The position numbers and the translations under genes are program-made. This document shows, one piece after another, positions 40,266 to 50,920 of a DNA stretch of 50,920 bases. Origin of the DNA: Planomicrobium sp. CPCC 101110. Lineage in GTDB: Bacteria; Bacillota; Bacilli; Bacillales_A; Planococcaceae. Within the stretch, counting starts at the first letter, position 1; each line of letters starts with the position of its first letter. Below the pieces are notes generated by a model. It was not told the origin of the DNA and did not search any database. It saw nothing but the letters and a program-made list of their open reading frames with translations. The stretch lies in NCBI RefSeq assembly GCF_007859395.1, contig NZ_VOHD01000002.1:1-50920 (forward strand), read 5' to 3'.

Positions 40266-40817
40266 ATGTTAGAGAAAGACATTGAAGAAGTATTAATCTC
40301 TGAAGAGAGCCTGCAAGCGAAAGCGCGGGAGCTTGGAGAAGTGTTAGCGCGTGATTATCAAGACAAGTATCCATTAGCAATTGGCGTACTAAAAGGTGCA
40401 ATGCCATTTATGGGCGATTTGATGAAGCGCATGGATAGCTATGTTGAAATGGATTTCATGGATGTTTCAAGTTATGGCAACGCAACTGTATCCTCAGGAG
40501 AAGTTAAAATTGTCAAAGACTTAAATACGAGCGTTGAAGGGCGCGACCTTCTCATTATCGAAGATATCATCGACAGTGGATTGACGCTCAGTTATTTGGT
40601 GGACTTGTTCAAATACCGGAAAGCAAATTCGATAAAAATCGTTACGCTTCTTGATAAGCCTTCTGGCCGCAAAGTGGATTTGGAAGCTGATTATATCGGC
40701 TTTGAAGTTCCAGACGCTTTTGTTGTCGGATACGGTTTGGATTACGCGGAGAAATACCGCAATTTGCCTTATATCGGCATTCTTAAGCCTTCGGTTTACA
40801 GCGGTGAACAAGAATAG
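40266..40817 (+). CDS. hprT: Hypoxanthine phosphoribosyltransferase
   Basis: HprT salvages hypoxanthine and guanine with PRPP. The 183-residue protein shows the PRPP-binding [12 protein letters not shown] with E99 and D100, and [14 protein letters not shown] for pyrophosphate binding. ATAGGAGG precedes the ATG. The tilS-hprT-ftsH order is conserved; in B. subtilis TilS and HprT together bind and activate the ftsH promoter. Confidence 0.97.
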   Translation: MLEKDIEEVLISEESLQAKARELGEVLARDYQDKYPLAIGVLKGAMPFMGDLMKRMDSYVEMDFMDVSSYGNATVSSGEVKIVKDLNTSVEGRDLLIIEDIIDSGLTLSYLVDLFKYRKANSIKIVTLLDKPSGRKVDLEADYIGFEVPDAFVVGYGLDYAEKYRNLPYIGILKPSVYSGEQE

Positions 40818-40869
40818 ACAAAAGACGTTCACAGTCTCTTAATTTAGCTTGATGGACAAGGGCTTTTCG

Positions 40870-40899
40870 TTGTACGCTCAAATGTTACTGTGTTAGTAT
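40870..40899 (+). promoter_or_regulatory. Possible ftsH promoter
   Basis: TTGTAC at 40870-40875 and TAGTAT at 40894-40899 are 18 bases apart; a second -10-like TATAGT is at 40904. The gap of about 120 bases before ftsH contains nothing else recognised. Confidence 0.4.
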
Positions 40900-40939
40900 T
40901 TAGTATAGTTTTAAGGGAAATTTTGTGAGGAGGCTCGGG

Positions 40940-42949
40940 ATGAACCGAATATTTCGATACACTATATTTTATCTGCTGATTTTCCTTGTTATTATCGGGA
41001 TTTTGGGGACGTTTAACAACAGCAACCAACCAACCGAGAATATAGGATATGATGAATTTTTGACGGCTTTGACTACTGGTAATATTGATGAAGTTACCAT
41101 TCAGCCAAACCAAATGGTTTATGAAGTGACCGGGAAATTGTCTAATGCTGAAAGTGATGAAGACACCTTTGTCACCAATATTCCAATGGAAAATGAAGCA
41201 CTGCTCACAGAGATAGACAATGCCGCTCTTGATACTAATGTCAAAGTAGACTATTTGCCCGCTCCGCAAACAAGCGGCTGGGTTCAGTTCTTTACTGGGA
41301 TCATTCCGTTCATTATCATTTTCATCCTCTTCTTCTTCTTGCTTAACCAATCACAAGGCGGCGGTGGCGGCCGTGTGATGAACTTCGGTAAAAGTAAAGC
41401 GAAGCTGTACGATGACCAGAAACACAAAGTCCGCTTCCCGGATGTTGCGGGAGCAGACGAAGAGAAACAAGAACTTGTTGAAGTTGTTGATTTCTTAAAA
41501 GACCCTCGCAGATTTGCCGATATTGGCGCCCGCATTCCAAAAGGGATTTTGCTTGTCGGACCTCCGGGTACCGGTAAAACTCTTTTAGCCCGTGCAGTTG
41601 CTGGAGAAGCCGGCGTTCCTTTCTTCTCTATCAGTGGTTCCGATTTTGTTGAAATGTTTGTCGGTGTCGGGGCGTCCCGAGTCCGTGACTTGTTTGAAAA
41701 CGCTAAGAAAAACTCGCCTTGTATCATTTTCATTGATGAGATTGATGCAGTTGGACGCCAACGTGGCGCAGGCCTTGGCGGCGGACACGATGAACGAGAG
41801 CAAACACTTAACCAGCTATTGGTTGAAATGGATGGTTTCGGCGCAAACGAAGGAATCATTATTATTGCAGCAACAAACCGTCCGGATATTTTGGATCCAG
41901 CCCTTCTGCGTCCGGGACGTTTTGACCGCCAAATCACAGTTGGCCGTCCGGATGTAAAAGGCCGCGAAGAAGTATTGAAAGTCCACGCGCGCAACAAACC
42001 GCTTGACGAGTCAGTAGACATGAAAGCAATCGCTCAACGTACACCTGGTTTTTCCGGTGCTGATTTGGAAAACTTGTTGAACGAAGCTGCCCTTGTTGCT
42101 GCTCGGCGCAGCAAGCTGAAAATTGATATGTCCGATATCGATGAAGCGACAGACCGTGTTATTGCTGGTCCTGCTAAAAAGAATCGTGTCATTTCGAAAA
42201 AAGAACGCAATATCGTAGCATTCCATGAATCTGGGCATACAGTGGTCGGCCTAATTTTAGACGATGCTGATATCGTCCATAAAGTGACAATCGTACCGCG
42301 CGGACAAGCTGGCGGGTATGCAGTAATGCTTCCAAGAGAAGACCGTTACTTTATGACGAAGCCAGAATTACTGGATAAAATTGCCGGCTTGCTTGGCGGA
42401 CGTGTTGCAGAAGATATCATATTCGGCGAAGTTTCTACTGGCGCCCATAATGATTTCCAGCGTGCAACCGCAATTGCCCGCAGCATGGTGACTGAATATG
42501 GAATGAGTGACAAGATCGGACCGCTTCAATTCGGCCAGGCGCAAGGCGGAAATGTCTTCTTGGGCCGCGATTTCAACTCTGACCAAAACTATTCAGATGC
42601 TATTGCATTCGAAATCGATCAGGAAATCCAGCGCATCATCAAAGAGCAGTATATTCGCACAAAAGAAATTTTGACGAAAAACAAAGAGCTTCTTGAATTG
42701 ATTGCGACAACGCTCCTTGAAGTTGAAACACTGGACGCTGCCCAGATTCTTCACTTGAAAGAACACGGTACGCTTCCTGAACGTTCATACGAATCATTGA
42801 ATGGCGATTTCGAAAAAAATGTCGACTTGAAAAAAGAAAAGGTTAATCCTGATATCACGGGAGCTCCGAGCGATCCTTCGTCTGGCGACTTGCCAAGAGA
42901 AGGCCAAGCAAGCGGAACTAGAGGCCCGATTCAAGAAAACCGTAAATAA
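40940..42949 (+). CDS. ftsH: ATP-dependent zinc metalloprotease FtsH
   Basis: FtsH is the membrane-anchored AAA+ protease that degrades misfolded membrane and regulatory proteins. The 669-residue protein has membrane segments at about 6-25 and 112-134, Walker A GPPGTGKT at 207-214, Walker B with DEID at 266-269, the second region of homology [21 protein letters not shown] and the zinc motif HESGH at 429-433. The hydrophilic C-terminal tail is low-complexity. ATG 40940 follows GAGGAGG, which overlaps an in-frame GTG at 40925. Confidence 0.97.
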   Translation: MNRIFRYTIFYLLIFLVIIGILGTFNNSNQPTENIGYDEFLTALTTGNIDEVTIQPNQMVYEVTGKLSNAESDEDTFVTNIPMENEALLTEIDNAALDTNVKVDYLPAPQTSGWVQFFTGIIPFIIIFILFFFLLNQSQGGGGGRVMNFGKSKAKLYDDQKHKVRFPDVAGADEEKQELVEVVDFLKDPRRFADIGARIPKGILLVGPPGTGKTLLARAVAGEAGVPFFSISGSDFVEMFVGVGASRVRDLFENAKKNSPCIIFIDEIDAVGRQRGAGLGGGHDEREQTLNQLLVEMDGFGANEGIIIIAATNRPDILDPALLRPGRFDRQITVGRPDVKGREEVLKVHARNKPLDESVDMKAIAQRTPGFSGADLENLLNEAALVAARRSKLKIDMSDIDEATDRVIAGPAKKNRVISKKERNIVAFHESGHTVVGLILDDADIVHKVTIVPRGQAGGYAVMLPREDRYFMTKPELLDKIAGLLGGRVAEDIIFGEVSTGAHNDFQRATAIARSMVTEYGMSDKIGPLQFGQAQGGNVFLGRDFNSDQNYSDAIAFEIDQEIQRIIKEQYIRTKEILTKNKELLELIATTLLEVETLDAAQILHLKEHGTLPERSYESLNGDFEKNVDLKKEKVNPDITGAPSDPSSGDLPREGQASGTRGPIQENRK

Positions 42950-42955
42950 GAAACA

Positions 42956-43007
42956 ACAAAGGCTGATTGCCTATTTCCTGCAAAGGGAAAGGCAATCAGC
43001 CTTTTTT
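42956..43007 (+). terminator. ftsH terminator
   Basis: AAAGGCTGATTGCC pairs with GGCAATCAGCCTTT, with an inner TTTCC/GGGAA stem, and T-rich sequence follows. Confidence 0.93.
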
Positions 43008-43065
43008 CTTTTCCGGTAATTATGGTATGATGTGGTGGAAAATCGTCGATAAATGAGGTCGGATT

Positions 43066-43833
43066 ATGATTTTAGTATTGGATATAGGAAATACCAATAT
43101 TGTGTTAGGGGTTTTCGACCGGGGGCAGCTAATGCATCATTGGCGAATGGAAACGCTTCGGCACAAAACCGAAGATGAATACGGCATCCAGATCAAGGCG
43201 TTTTTAAATGATGCAGACGTAGTGGTGGCCGATATTGACGGAATCATTATGTCTTCAGTTGTTCCTCCGATCATGTTTTCGCTTGAAAAAATGTGCCAAA
43301 AATATTTTTACCTAAAGCCGTTAATCGTAGGGCCGGGCATAAAGACAGGATTGAATATCAAATATGACAATCCGAGGGAAGTAGGGGCGGACCGGATCGT
43401 CAATGCAATAGCAGCTATTCAGGATTACGGTGCCCCATTAATCATTGTGGATTTTGGAACCGCCACTACTTACTGTTATATTGATGAAAAGCAGCAATAT
43501 ATGGGTGGTGCCATTGCGCCGGGAATTGCTATTTCAACAGAAGCGCTATATAATCGGGCGTCAAAATTGCCGCGCATTGAAATCGCTCGGCCGGACAGCG
43601 TTGTCGGCAAAAATACAGTATCCGCCATGCAAGCTGGGATTGTCTACGGCTATGTAGGCCAAGCGGAAGGCATTGTGAGCCGAATGAAATCACAAAGCAA
43701 AAAAATGCCGACTGTGGTTGCAACTGGAGGGCTCGCGCCTTTAATTGCCAGGGAATCGAATATGATTGACAAAGTCGATCCTTTTTTAACCTTGAAAGGG
43801 CTATACTATATATATAAACGCAACCAAGCGTAA
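43066..43833 (+). CDS. coaX: Type III pantothenate kinase
   Basis: CoaX phosphorylates pantothenate, the first step to coenzyme A, and needs a monovalent cation. The 255-residue protein shows the actin-like phosphate loop [13 protein letters not shown] with D6, [10 protein letters not shown], and [18 protein letters not shown] precedes the ATG. It is followed after 17 bases by hslO, as in B. subtilis. Confidence 0.96.
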   Translation: MILVLDIGNTNIVLGVFDRGQLMHHWRMETLRHKTEDEYGIQIKAFLNDADVVVADIDGIIMSSVVPPIMFSLEKMCQKYFYLKPLIVGPGIKTGLNIKYDNPREVGADRIVNAIAAIQDYGAPLIIVDFGTATTYCYIDEKQQYMGGAIAPGIAISTEALYNRASKLPRIEIARPDSVVGKNTVSAMQAGIVYGYVGQAEGIVSRMKSQSKKMPTVVATGGLAPLIARESNMIDKVDPFLTLKGLYYIYKRNQA

Positions 43834-43850
43834 GGAAAGGAAAGATAAGC

Positions 43851-44732
43851 ATGGAAGATTACTTAGTTCGTGGCCTCGGATTCAACGGCAGCGTCCGCGC
43901 TTTTGCGGTGAACACTACGCAAACGGTTGGCGAAGCGCAGCGCCGCCATATGACATGGCCGACTGCTTCTGCCGCGTTAGGCCGAGCGATGACGGGAGGC
44001 GTCATGTTGGGGGCCATGCTAAAAGGCGACAACAAAGTGACGGTTAAGATTGAAGGCGGAGGCCCGATCGGAGCCATTCTTGTAGACAGTAATGCAAAAG
44101 GCGGCGTGCGGGGTTATGTCACCAATCCGCAAACACATTTTGATTTGAATAAAAGCGGCAAGCTGGACGTCCGCCGTGCAGTCGGAACAGAAGGAATGTT
44201 ATCTGTGGTCAAGGATTTGGGGCTGCGTGATAATTTCACCGGTCAAACCCCGATTGTTTCAGGTGAAATTGCTGAAGATTTTACGTATTACTTTGTTGTG
44301 TCGGAACAAGTGCCTTCATCAGTTGGCTTAGGGGTATTAGTTGATACCGATAACTCTGTCTTGGCTGCTGGAGGATTTATCATCCAATTGATGCCAAATA
44401 CAGATGAAGAAACGATTGAACTGATCGAAAAGCAGCTTTCTCAAATCCAGCCTGTTTCGACAATGATCCAGCGCGGGCTATCGCCAGAAGAAGTGCTGGA
44501 AGAAGTGCTTGGAAAAGGAAATGTCCAAATTTTAGATAAAATGCCGGTGAGCTTTGAATGCAACTGTTCAAAAGATCGTTTTGCTAATGGTATCCTGGGG
44601 CTTGGCCAACAAGAAATTCGGGAAATGATTGACGAAGATGGAATGGCTGAAGCGCAATGCCATTTTTGTTTGGAGACATACCGTTACTCTAAAGAGGAAT
44701 TAGAAACGTTCATCGATGAGCTCCAATCATAA
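43851..44732 (+). CDS. hslO: Redox-regulated chaperone Hsp33
   Basis: Hsp33 is a holdase activated when oxidation releases zinc from its C-terminal cysteines. The 293-residue protein has C237 and C239 (CNC) and C270 and C273 (CHFC), the full zinc set. The N-terminal core starts [31 protein letters not shown] precedes the start. It overlaps the next gene by 17 bases. Confidence 0.97.
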   Translation: MEDYLVRGLGFNGSVRAFAVNTTQTVGEAQRRHMTWPTASAALGRAMTGGVMLGAMLKGDNKVTVKIEGGGPIGAILVDSNAKGGVRGYVTNPQTHFDLNKSGKLDVRRAVGTEGMLSVVKDLGLRDNFTGQTPIVSGEIAEDFTYYFVVSEQVPSSVGLGVLVDTDNSVLAAGGFIIQLMPNTDEETIELIEKQLSQIQPVSTMIQRGLSPEEVLEEVLGKGNVQILDKMPVSFECNCSKDRFANGILGLGQQEIREMIDEDGMAEAQCHFCLETYRYSKEELETFIDELQS

Positions 44733-45660
44733 TCGTACCCGTCCTCCGTCTTTACCGGCAGATGGAGGACGCCCTAGAAGGCGTTTAAAAACAAAGCCGC
44801 TTCTTGTCCTTTTGGTGATTTTATTTGTCGGCAATCTGCTATGGTTTATCGCGTGGCTGATTCCAAACCAGCCCGGCGGTGCTGAAGAAGTGGCTTCCGT
44901 AGATGGTGAAGAGATTACGCGCCAAGAATGGATGGCTGCTATGGAAGAGCTGCACGGGAGGGACACTTTGCTCGAATTGGTCAATGAAAAAGTCATGGCA
45001 ACGGCAGCTAAAGAATACAATATCAAGGTCAGCGACAAAGAAATCGACTTGGAACTCGCTATGCTGCGGTCTGCGCAAGAAGGCGTCGACAAAACGCTTT
45101 ACGCAGCAGATGAAGAGCAGCTGCGCGATAACTTGAAAACCCAATTGATTTTGGAAAAAGTACTTACAAAAGACATTGTCATTGATGACAAAGCTGTGGA
45201 ATCTTTCTATCAGGAAAATCAATCCCTTTATGATATCAAAGATGCCTACCGCTCCCGCATCATTGTGGTGGACTCTGCGGCAGAAGCGGATAAGGCTATT
45301 TCCGAATTAGAAAATGGCACGTCTTTTGAAGCATTGGCCAAGGAGCGTTCCATCGATACGGCTACCGGAAGTTTAGGTGGCGATATCGGTTATATTACAA
45401 AAGGTCAATCATCAGTCGATTCTAAAATAGCGGAAACGGTCGCGACCATTGATGTCGACGGCTGGTCCGATCCGCTTGAAATGGAAGATGGCCGAATCGC
45501 CATTCTCTCGGTTACGGAAAAAGCGGAAGGCCAAACCTTTTCGTATAACGACGTCAAAGAACATATAAGCCGTGAATTGGCGCTCGAGCAATTGCCGCAA
45601 TCTGTTACTCCAGAAGCATTTTGGCGGGAATTCGACGCCAAATGGTTCTATGGCGAATAA
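44716..45660 (+). CDS. yacD: Membrane-anchored parvulin-type peptidyl-prolyl isomerase (YacD/PrsA-like)
   Basis: This 314-residue protein has a basic, Arg/Pro-rich cytoplasmic start, one membrane segment at about 28-50, an SurA-like helical part and a PpiC rotamase domain from about 165 to 285 ([23 protein letters not shown]). It is anchored outside the membrane but lacks a lipobox cysteine, so it is not a typical PrsA lipoprotein. The start lies inside hslO with a weak ribosome binding site, suggesting coupling. It occupies the yacD position before cysK. Confidence 0.87.
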   Translation: MSSNHNRTRPPSLPADGGRPRRRLKTKPLLVLLVILFVGNLLWFIAWLIPNQPGGAEEVASVDGEEITRQEWMAAMEELHGRDTLLELVNEKVMATAAKEYNIKVSDKEIDLELAMLRSAQEGVDKTLYAADEEQLRDNLKTQLILEKVLTKDIVIDDKAVESFYQENQSLYDIKDAYRSRIIVVDSAAEADKAISELENGTSFEALAKERSIDTATGSLGGDIGYITKGQSSVDSKIAETVATIDVDGWSDPLEMEDGRIAILSVTEKAEGQTFSYNDVKEHISRELALEQLPQSVTPEAFWREFDAKWFYGE

Positions 45661-45667
45661 ATATAGT

Positions 45668-45699
45668 GAAACGCTTCTTATTCCAGAAGCGTTTTTTTT
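45668..45699 (+). terminator. yacD terminator
   Basis: AAACGCTTCT pairs with AGAAGCGTTT around a short loop, followed by further T. Confidence 0.9.
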
Positions 45700-45714
45700 G
45701 ATAGTTCTTACAAT

Positions 45715-45744
45715 TTGACACATTCTGCTAAAGATTGATAGGAT
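45715..45744 (+). promoter_or_regulatory. cysK promoter
   Basis: TTGACA at 45715-45720 and TAGGAT at 45739-45744 have an 18-base spacer. The leader of about 45 bases is too short for a T-box or S-box. Confidence 0.6.
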
Positions 45745-45794
45745 GATTAAAGAGTAATGCCGATAAAATTAGTGGGGATTAGGAGTGTTGAATA

Positions 45795-46736
45795 ATGACT
45801 CGTATTGGAAATACTATAACCGAATTGATTGGGCAAACACCTATTGTTAAATTGAACCGTCTTACAGGACCGGAAGATGCGGAAGTCTATTTGAAATTAG
45901 AGTATTTCAACCCGGGAAGCAGCGTAAAAGACCGAATTGCGTTAGCGATGATTGAGGCGGCTGAAAAGTCCGGAAATTTAAAAGAAGGCGACACGATCAT
46001 TGAGCCGACAAGCGGAAATACAGGAATCGGCCTTGCGATGATTGCAGCGGCAAAAGGGTATAAATCTGTTTTGGTTATGCCGGAAACGATGAGTATGGAA
46101 CGCCGCAACTTGCTTCGTGCATACGGGGCGGAACTCATTTTAACGCCTGGCACTGACGGAATGAATGGTCCAAACGGTGCGATCAAAACAGCTGAGAAAT
46201 TAGCGGCTGAAAATGGCTGGTTCATGCCGCAGCAGTTCAACAACGAAGCAAACCCGGAAGTGCACCGTTTAACGACAGGTCCGGAAATCGTTGAAACGAT
46301 GGGCGATCAATTGGATGCATTTGTTTCAGGAATTGGAACAGGCGGCACAATCACGGGAGCTGGACAGGTGCTTAGAGAAAAATACAAAGATATTTTAATC
46401 GTAGCAGTAGAGCCTTCAGATTCTCCGGTGCTTTCAGGCGGAAAACCTGGCCCCCATAAAATCCAAGGAATCGGCGCCGGATTCGTCCCAGCTGTTTTGA
46501 ACACAGAGATTTACGATGAAATTATTCAAGTAACCAATGACCAATCTTACGAAACAGCTCGTCGAGCTGCACGTGAAGAAGGTATCTTAGGCGGTGTTTC
46601 TTCAGGAGCGGCAATTTACGCGGCACTGCAAGTGGCGAAGCGTCTCGGCAAAGGCAAAAAAGTATTGGCGATTATTCCGTCAAACGGGGAGCGTTACTTG
46701 AGTACGCCTCTTTACCAATTTGAAGAAAACAATTAA
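45795..46736 (+). CDS. cysK: Cysteine synthase (O-acetylserine sulfhydrylase)
   Basis: CysK makes cysteine from O-acetylserine and sulfide with PLP. The 313-residue protein has the PLP lysine K45 in NPGSSVKDR, the TSGNTG substrate loop, [10 protein letters not shown] for cofactor phosphate and a C-terminal [12 protein letters not shown]. In B. subtilis pabB, pabA and pabC follow; here they are missing and the gene ends in its own terminator before folP. Confidence 0.97.
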   Translation: MTRIGNTITELIGQTPIVKLNRLTGPEDAEVYLKLEYFNPGSSVKDRIALAMIEAAEKSGNLKEGDTIIEPTSGNTGIGLAMIAAAKGYKSVLVMPETMSMERRNLLRAYGAELILTPGTDGMNGPNGAIKTAEKLAAENGWFMPQQFNNEANPEVHRLTTGPEIVETMGDQLDAFVSGIGTGGTITGAGQVLREKYKDILIVAVEPSDSPVLSGGKPGPHKIQGIGAGFVPAVLNTEIYDEIIQVTNDQSYETARRAAREEGILGGVSSGAAIYAALQVAKRLGKGKKVLAIIPSNGERYLSTPLYQFEENN

Positions 46737-46744
46737 TGGTGATC

Positions 46745-46778
46745 CAAAAGGGCATGCTGAAGCATGCTCTTTTATTAT
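46745..46778 (+). terminator. cysK terminator
   Basis: AAAAGGGCATGCT pairs with AGCATGCTCTTTT (one G-T pair) around GA, with a modest T tract (TTTTATTAT). Confidence 0.75.
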
Positions 46779-46871
46779 GGCGAAATCCAGTCCATTAGCG
46801 TTAAGATGGAACAGACAATAGAACAATCGATTTCCCGGGAAATACATAAATGCAAACAGGTGGTGCAAATA

Positions 46872-47684
46872 ATGAACATTAATACGAATGGCAAAACATT
46901 GATAATGGGAATCTTAAACGTTACACCCGATTCTTTTTCTGACGGCGGCAACTATACCGCTATAGACCGAGCTCTTGCCCATGCAAAACAAATGGTCTCA
47001 GAAGGTGCGGATATTATAGACGTCGGTGGAGAATCGACGCGTCCTGGCCATATCCGGATAACGGCAGAAGAAGAAATATCCAGAGTTGTACCGGTGATAA
47101 AAGCGCTAGTGGACCAACTGGATACGCCAATTTCCATAGATACGTACAAATCGGAAGTGGCAGAAGCGGCGGTTTTAGCGGGGGCCCATATCATCAATGA
47201 TATTTGGGGGGCAAAGCACGAACCAGCCATAGCGGAAGTCGCCGCCAAGTATAAGGTGCCAATTATTTTGATGCACAACCGTAACGATACGTCATACGTA
47301 GATTTTTGGAAAGAGGTTCGCCAAGATATGGAAGAAAGTGTGCAAATTGCATTGGGGGCAGGTGTGAAATCCGATCAGATCTGGCTTGATCCAGGTATTG
47401 GGTTCGGGAAAACAACAGCTCATAATATTGAGATGATGCAATTGCTTGAGCAATTTGTCGCATTAGGCTATCCGGTTTTGCTGGGGACTTCCAGAAAATC
47501 GTTGATCGGCAAAGTGTTGAATGTTCCGGTTTCTGAGCGGTTGGCGGGTTCTCTGGCAACGGTTTGCTACGGGGTTGAGAAAGGTTGCCAAATCGTCAGA
47601 GTCCATGATGTGAAAGAAACGTTTCAAGCTATACGCATGATGGATGTCTTGCTCGGCAAAACAAACTATGAGGAGATGGCATAA
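46872..47684 (+). CDS. folP: Dihydropteroate synthase
   Basis: FolP condenses p-aminobenzoate with dihydropterin pyrophosphate and is the sulfonamide target. The 270-residue protein shows MGILNVTPDSFSDGG, DVGGESTRPG, DPGIGFGKT and LGTSRKS. ATG 46872 is chosen because AGGTGG lies 8 bases upstream; the in-frame ATG at 46764 sits in the cysK terminator and is rejected. It overlaps folB by one base. Confidence 0.96.
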   Translation: MNINTNGKTLIMGILNVTPDSFSDGGNYTAIDRALAHAKQMVSEGADIIDVGGESTRPGHIRITAEEEISRVVPVIKALVDQLDTPISIDTYKSEVAEAAVLAGAHIINDIWGAKHEPAIAEVAAKYKVPIILMHNRNDTSYVDFWKEVRQDMEESVQIALGAGVKSDQIWLDPGIGFGKTTAHNIEMMQLLEQFVALGYPVLLGTSRKSLIGKVLNVPVSERLAGSLATVCYGVEKGCQIVRVHDVKETFQAIRMMDVLLGKTNYEEMA

Positions 47685-48049
47685 TGGATTTTATTCATGT
47701 GAATGATATGGAGTTTTACGGATACCACGGCGTTTTTCCGGAGGAGACAAAGTTGGGCCAGCGATTCCGGCTGACAGTTTCCCTTGCGGTTGATTTGAAG
47801 CGGGCCGGTGAAACGGACGAACTGGAACACACTGTCCATTATGGAGAGGTATATGAAACGTGCCGCTCAATCATTGAAGGGGAACCGAAAAAGTTAGTGG
47901 AAGCAGTCGCTGAGGATGTGGCAGCGGCTATTCTTGCAGGTTTTCCATTAGTCAAGGGAATCCGTGTTTTGTTGATTAAACCGGATCCGCCGATTCCAGG
48001 CCATTATAAATCAGTTGCAATCGAACTGACGCGGGGAGAATTTGCATGA
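47684..48049 (+). CDS. folB: Dihydroneopterin aldolase
   Basis: FolB converts dihydroneopterin to 6-hydroxymethyl-dihydropterin. The 121-residue protein shows the family features FYGYHGVFPEETKLGQRF and YGEVYETCRSI, with KPDPPIPGHYKSVAIE at the end. GAGGAG lies upstream inside folP. Its stop shares ATGA with folK. Confidence 0.96.
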   Translation: MDFIHVNDMEFYGYHGVFPEETKLGQRFRLTVSLAVDLKRAGETDELEHTVHYGEVYETCRSIIEGEPKKLVEAVAEDVAAAILAGFPLVKGIRVLLIKPDPPIPGHYKSVAIELTRGEFA

Positions 48050-48534
48050 ACGACAGTTATCTTTCCCTCGGTTCGAATATGGGTGACCGCCTCGAAATGT
48101 TAAAGCAAGCTGTCCGCTCTTTGGTGGAACACCCATCGATTGAAGTTGCGGGTATTTCTTCTCTCTACGAGACGGAACCGGTCGGGTTCACCGAACAATC
48201 CCCTTTTTTGAATATGGTGGTCCACGTCAAGACCGATCTTCCCGCGCTTGAACTTCTTGATATATGCCAAGAAATCGAACAGCGCCTTGACCGTAAACGT
48301 GTTTTGCGCTGGGGACCCCGGACGATAGACCTTGACATTCTGCTTTATAACCAAGAAAATATGAAATCGGAACGGCTTGTTGTTCCGCATCCCCGGATGC
48401 ACGAGCGGGCATTTGTCCTTGTGCCTTTGTTAGAACTCAATCCTAAGTTTGGGGGATTTGAAAGGCTCGAGGGCCAAGACGTTCGTTTATGGAAGACATA
48501 TGACGGAGTCGATTCATTTGTTCGAAAGAGCTGA
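48046..48534 (+). CDS. folK: 2-amino-4-hydroxy-6-hydroxymethyldihydropteridine pyrophosphokinase
   Basis: FolK (HPPK) makes the dihydropterin pyrophosphate used by FolP. The 162-residue protein shows YLSLGSNMGDR at 5-15, ETEPVGFTEQ, RWGPRTIDLDILLY with the magnesium-binding aspartates and PHPRMHERAFVL. It is the last gene of the compact folP-folB-folK unit. Confidence 0.96.
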   Translation: MNDSYLSLGSNMGDRLEMLKQAVRSLVEHPSIEVAGISSLYETEPVGFTEQSPFLNMVVHVKTDLPALELLDICQEIEQRLDRKRVLRWGPRTIDLDILLYNQENMKSERLVVPHPRMHERAFVLVPLLELNPKFGGFERLEGQDVRLWKTYDGVDSFVRKS

Positions 48535-48712
48535 ATAGCAGCACTAGTGCTGAAAACGGAAGAACATAAAAATTATTGCGAATGAGAGGCTGCTTTGAAT
48601 TGGCGGCATCGCCACGATCAACCAAGCGGAAACAACAGCTATTATTGAAGAGGCGCTAGAGAGAATCGGCAGAACTCGAAGTGGTAAGCCAGGCAGCTTG
48701 AGATAAAGAAGC
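48535..48712. other. Gene-free gap between folK and lysS, possible decayed gene
   Basis: B. subtilis carries yazB and dusB here; neither is recognisable. The gap opens with the perfect 14-bp palindrome CAGCACTAGTGCTG (48539-48552). On the plus strand one frame from 48599 to 48706 reads 35 codons (IGGIATINQAETTAIIEEAL onward) with no start codon and a stop directly before. It looks like a relic but matches no family I know. Confidence 0.35.
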
Positions 48713-48743
48713 AAGCTGTCACAAATTCGCGGCAGCTTTTTTA
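48713..48743 (+). terminator. Terminator before lysS
   Basis: AAGCTGTC pairs with GGCAGCTT (one G-T pair) around a 10-base loop, with TTTTTT following. Confidence 0.75.
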
Positions 48744-48771
48744 TGTAGACATTACAGAAATTGTGTACAAT
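48744..48771 (+). promoter_or_regulatory. lysS promoter
   Basis: TACAAT at 48766-48771 is a good -10; the -35 is weak, with TGTAGA at 48744-48749 at 16-base spacing. The start codon lies 50 bases further on. Confidence 0.45.
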
Positions 48772-48818
48772 AGAGAAATACACCAATGAGCGTGGCTTTT
48801 AAAGATAAAGGAGTGTAG

Positions 48819-50306
<1,488 letters not shown>

Positions 50307-50318
50307 GATCATGCTAAC

Positions 50319-50351
50319 GACTTAAAACTTCATGTTTTAAGTCTTTTTTTT
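50319..50351 (+). terminator. lysS terminator
   Basis: The 10-bp stem GACTTAAAAC/GTTTTAAGTC with a TTCAT loop is followed by about eight T. Confidence 0.92.
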
Positions 50352-50447
50352 ATGATGAAGAAACGACAAACAGAAGAGGCTATGTGCAATGGATTTGTCC
50401 TTACATTTAGTAAATAATGAAGTGTTCAAAAAAACACGAAAAATAAG

Positions 50448-50476
50448 TTGACAAGAAATTGGCGATGCTTTAGTAT
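50448..50476 (+). promoter_or_regulatory. rRNA operon promoter P1
   Basis: TTGACA at 50448-50453 and TAGTAT at 50471-50476 have a 17-base spacer. An imperfect hairpin GTCGCT/AGCGGT follows at 50485-50502. Confidence 0.75.
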
Positions 50477-50521
50477 TATTAAGGTCGCTGAAAGAAGCGG
50501 TGAACCAGATGAAAATTGTTG

Positions 50522-50550
50522 TTGATATTATTTCTTGGAAATGATAGAAT
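50522..50550 (+). promoter_or_regulatory. rRNA operon promoter P2
   Basis: TTGATA at 50522-50527 and TAGAAT at 50545-50550 have a 17-base spacer. It is followed by AACAAAGTTGCT, nearly the same start region as P3. Confidence 0.65.
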
Positions 50551-50617
50551 AACAAAGTTGCTATAAAGGCAGGTATAACCTTAGATTAATAAATCTATAA
50601 TTACCTCAAATTTATTG

Positions 50618-50646
50618 TTGACATGTAAAACGAGAAAAGATATACT
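50618..50646 (+). promoter_or_regulatory. rRNA operon promoter P3
   Basis: TTGACA at 50618-50623 and TATACT at 50641-50646 have a 17-base spacer, the strongest of the three. AATAAAGTTGCT follows, forming the perfect hairpin GTTGCT-GAGAAA-AGCAAC. Confidence 0.85.
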
Positions 50647-50652
50647 AATAAA

Positions 50653-50860
50653 GTTGCTGAGAAAAGCAACTGAAAAATGAACCTTGAAAACTGAACAGCA
50701 AAACGTCAACAAAAGTTTATTGACGCGTTCCGAACGCGGCAATAAAATTTCTGCGAGAGCCGCTTTGGCGGCTTGAGCAAACAACTACTGATCAAGCCTG
50801 GCTAGATCAAGCGATTCGTGCGTCCTTCGGGACGGCGAGCGCCAGCATGAGCAATCAAGC
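50653..50860 (+). other. rRNA operon leader
   Basis: The transcribed leader contains ACCTTGAAAACTGAACA (50681-50697), the segment usual in Bacillales rRNA leaders near the antitermination signals. Hairpins follow: CGCGTT/AACGCG near 50724-50738, AGCCGC/GCGGCT at 50758-50773 and CGTCC-TTCG-GGACG at 50821-50834 with a stable UUCG tetraloop. No protein gene lies in the 50307-50860 gap. Confidence 0.7.
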
Positions 50861-50861
50861 T

Positions 50862-50920
50862 TCTATAATGGAGAGTTTGATCCTGGCTCAGGACGAACGC
50901 TGGCGGCGTGCCTAATACAT
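50862..50920 (+). rRNA. rrs: 16S ribosomal RNA, 5' end (continues beyond window)
   Basis: The segment carries the universal 5' end GAGAGTTTGATCCTGGCTCAG, followed by GACGAACGCTGGCGGCGTGCC. Only about 59 bases are present. It is the start of the rRNA operon that follows lysS, equivalent to B. subtilis rrnJ. Confidence 0.97.

Overview
This is a chromosomal segment of a low-to-mid GC Firmicute of the Bacillales. It most resembles the non-spore-forming side of Planococcaceae (Planococcus-like); that placement is inferred from gene content and order, not from a database search. It runs from the 3' end of a 5S rRNA gene to the 5' end of a 16S rRNA gene. Its backbone follows the Bacillus subtilis order from yaaO to lysS and rrnJ almost gene for gene. 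No phage, transposon, integron or CRISPR array is visible.

Layout. (1) 1-6.2 kb: 5S rRNA end, a YaaO-type PLP decarboxylase, an inserted polyphosphate pair (ppx, ppk) and tmk. (2) 6.2-10.9 kb: darA, holB, ricT, yabA, trmN6, a GIY-YIG protein and rsmI. (3) 10.9-24.6 kb: abrB on the minus strand, then metG, tatD, yabE, rnmV, rsmA, veg, ispE, purR, ridA, spoVG, glmU, prs, ctc and pth. (4) 24.7-31.6 kb: mfd, a SpoVB/YabM-type flippase, a tetrapyrrole-methylase/MazG fusion and rqcP. (5) 31.7-36.8 kb: carA-carB-argF on the minus strand with its own promoter. (6) 37-40.8 kb: divIC, yabR, a DinB-like protein, a minus-strand elongator tRNA-Met, tilS and hprT. (7) 40.9-50.3 kb: ftsH, coaX, hslO, a YacD-type PPIase, cysK, folP, folB, folK and lysS. 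(8) 50.3-50.9 kb: three tandem promoters and the leader of the next rRNA operon.

The most informative pattern is what is missing. Every sporulation gene that B. subtilis carries at these positions is absent (csfB, yabG, sspF, fin, spoVT, yabP, yabQ, spoIIE), while their housekeeping neighbours remain in order. Yet the cis-elements of the transition-state circuit are still visible. There are tandem Spo0A-type boxes downstream of a strong abrB promoter, a second inverted pair of such boxes between abrB and metG, a SigH-type promoter with an AT-rich upstream region before spoVG, and a SigB-type promoter before ctc. The segment therefore looks like a lineage that lost the spore programme but kept its upstream regulation.

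Functionally the genes cover translation and RNA maturation, replication and repair, cell-wall precursors and division, nucleotide and PRPP metabolism, folate, cysteine, arginine and carbamoyl phosphate, polyphosphate and c-di-AMP sensing. Many promoters and terminators can be read directly, including two promoters nested inside terminator hairpins of the preceding gene.
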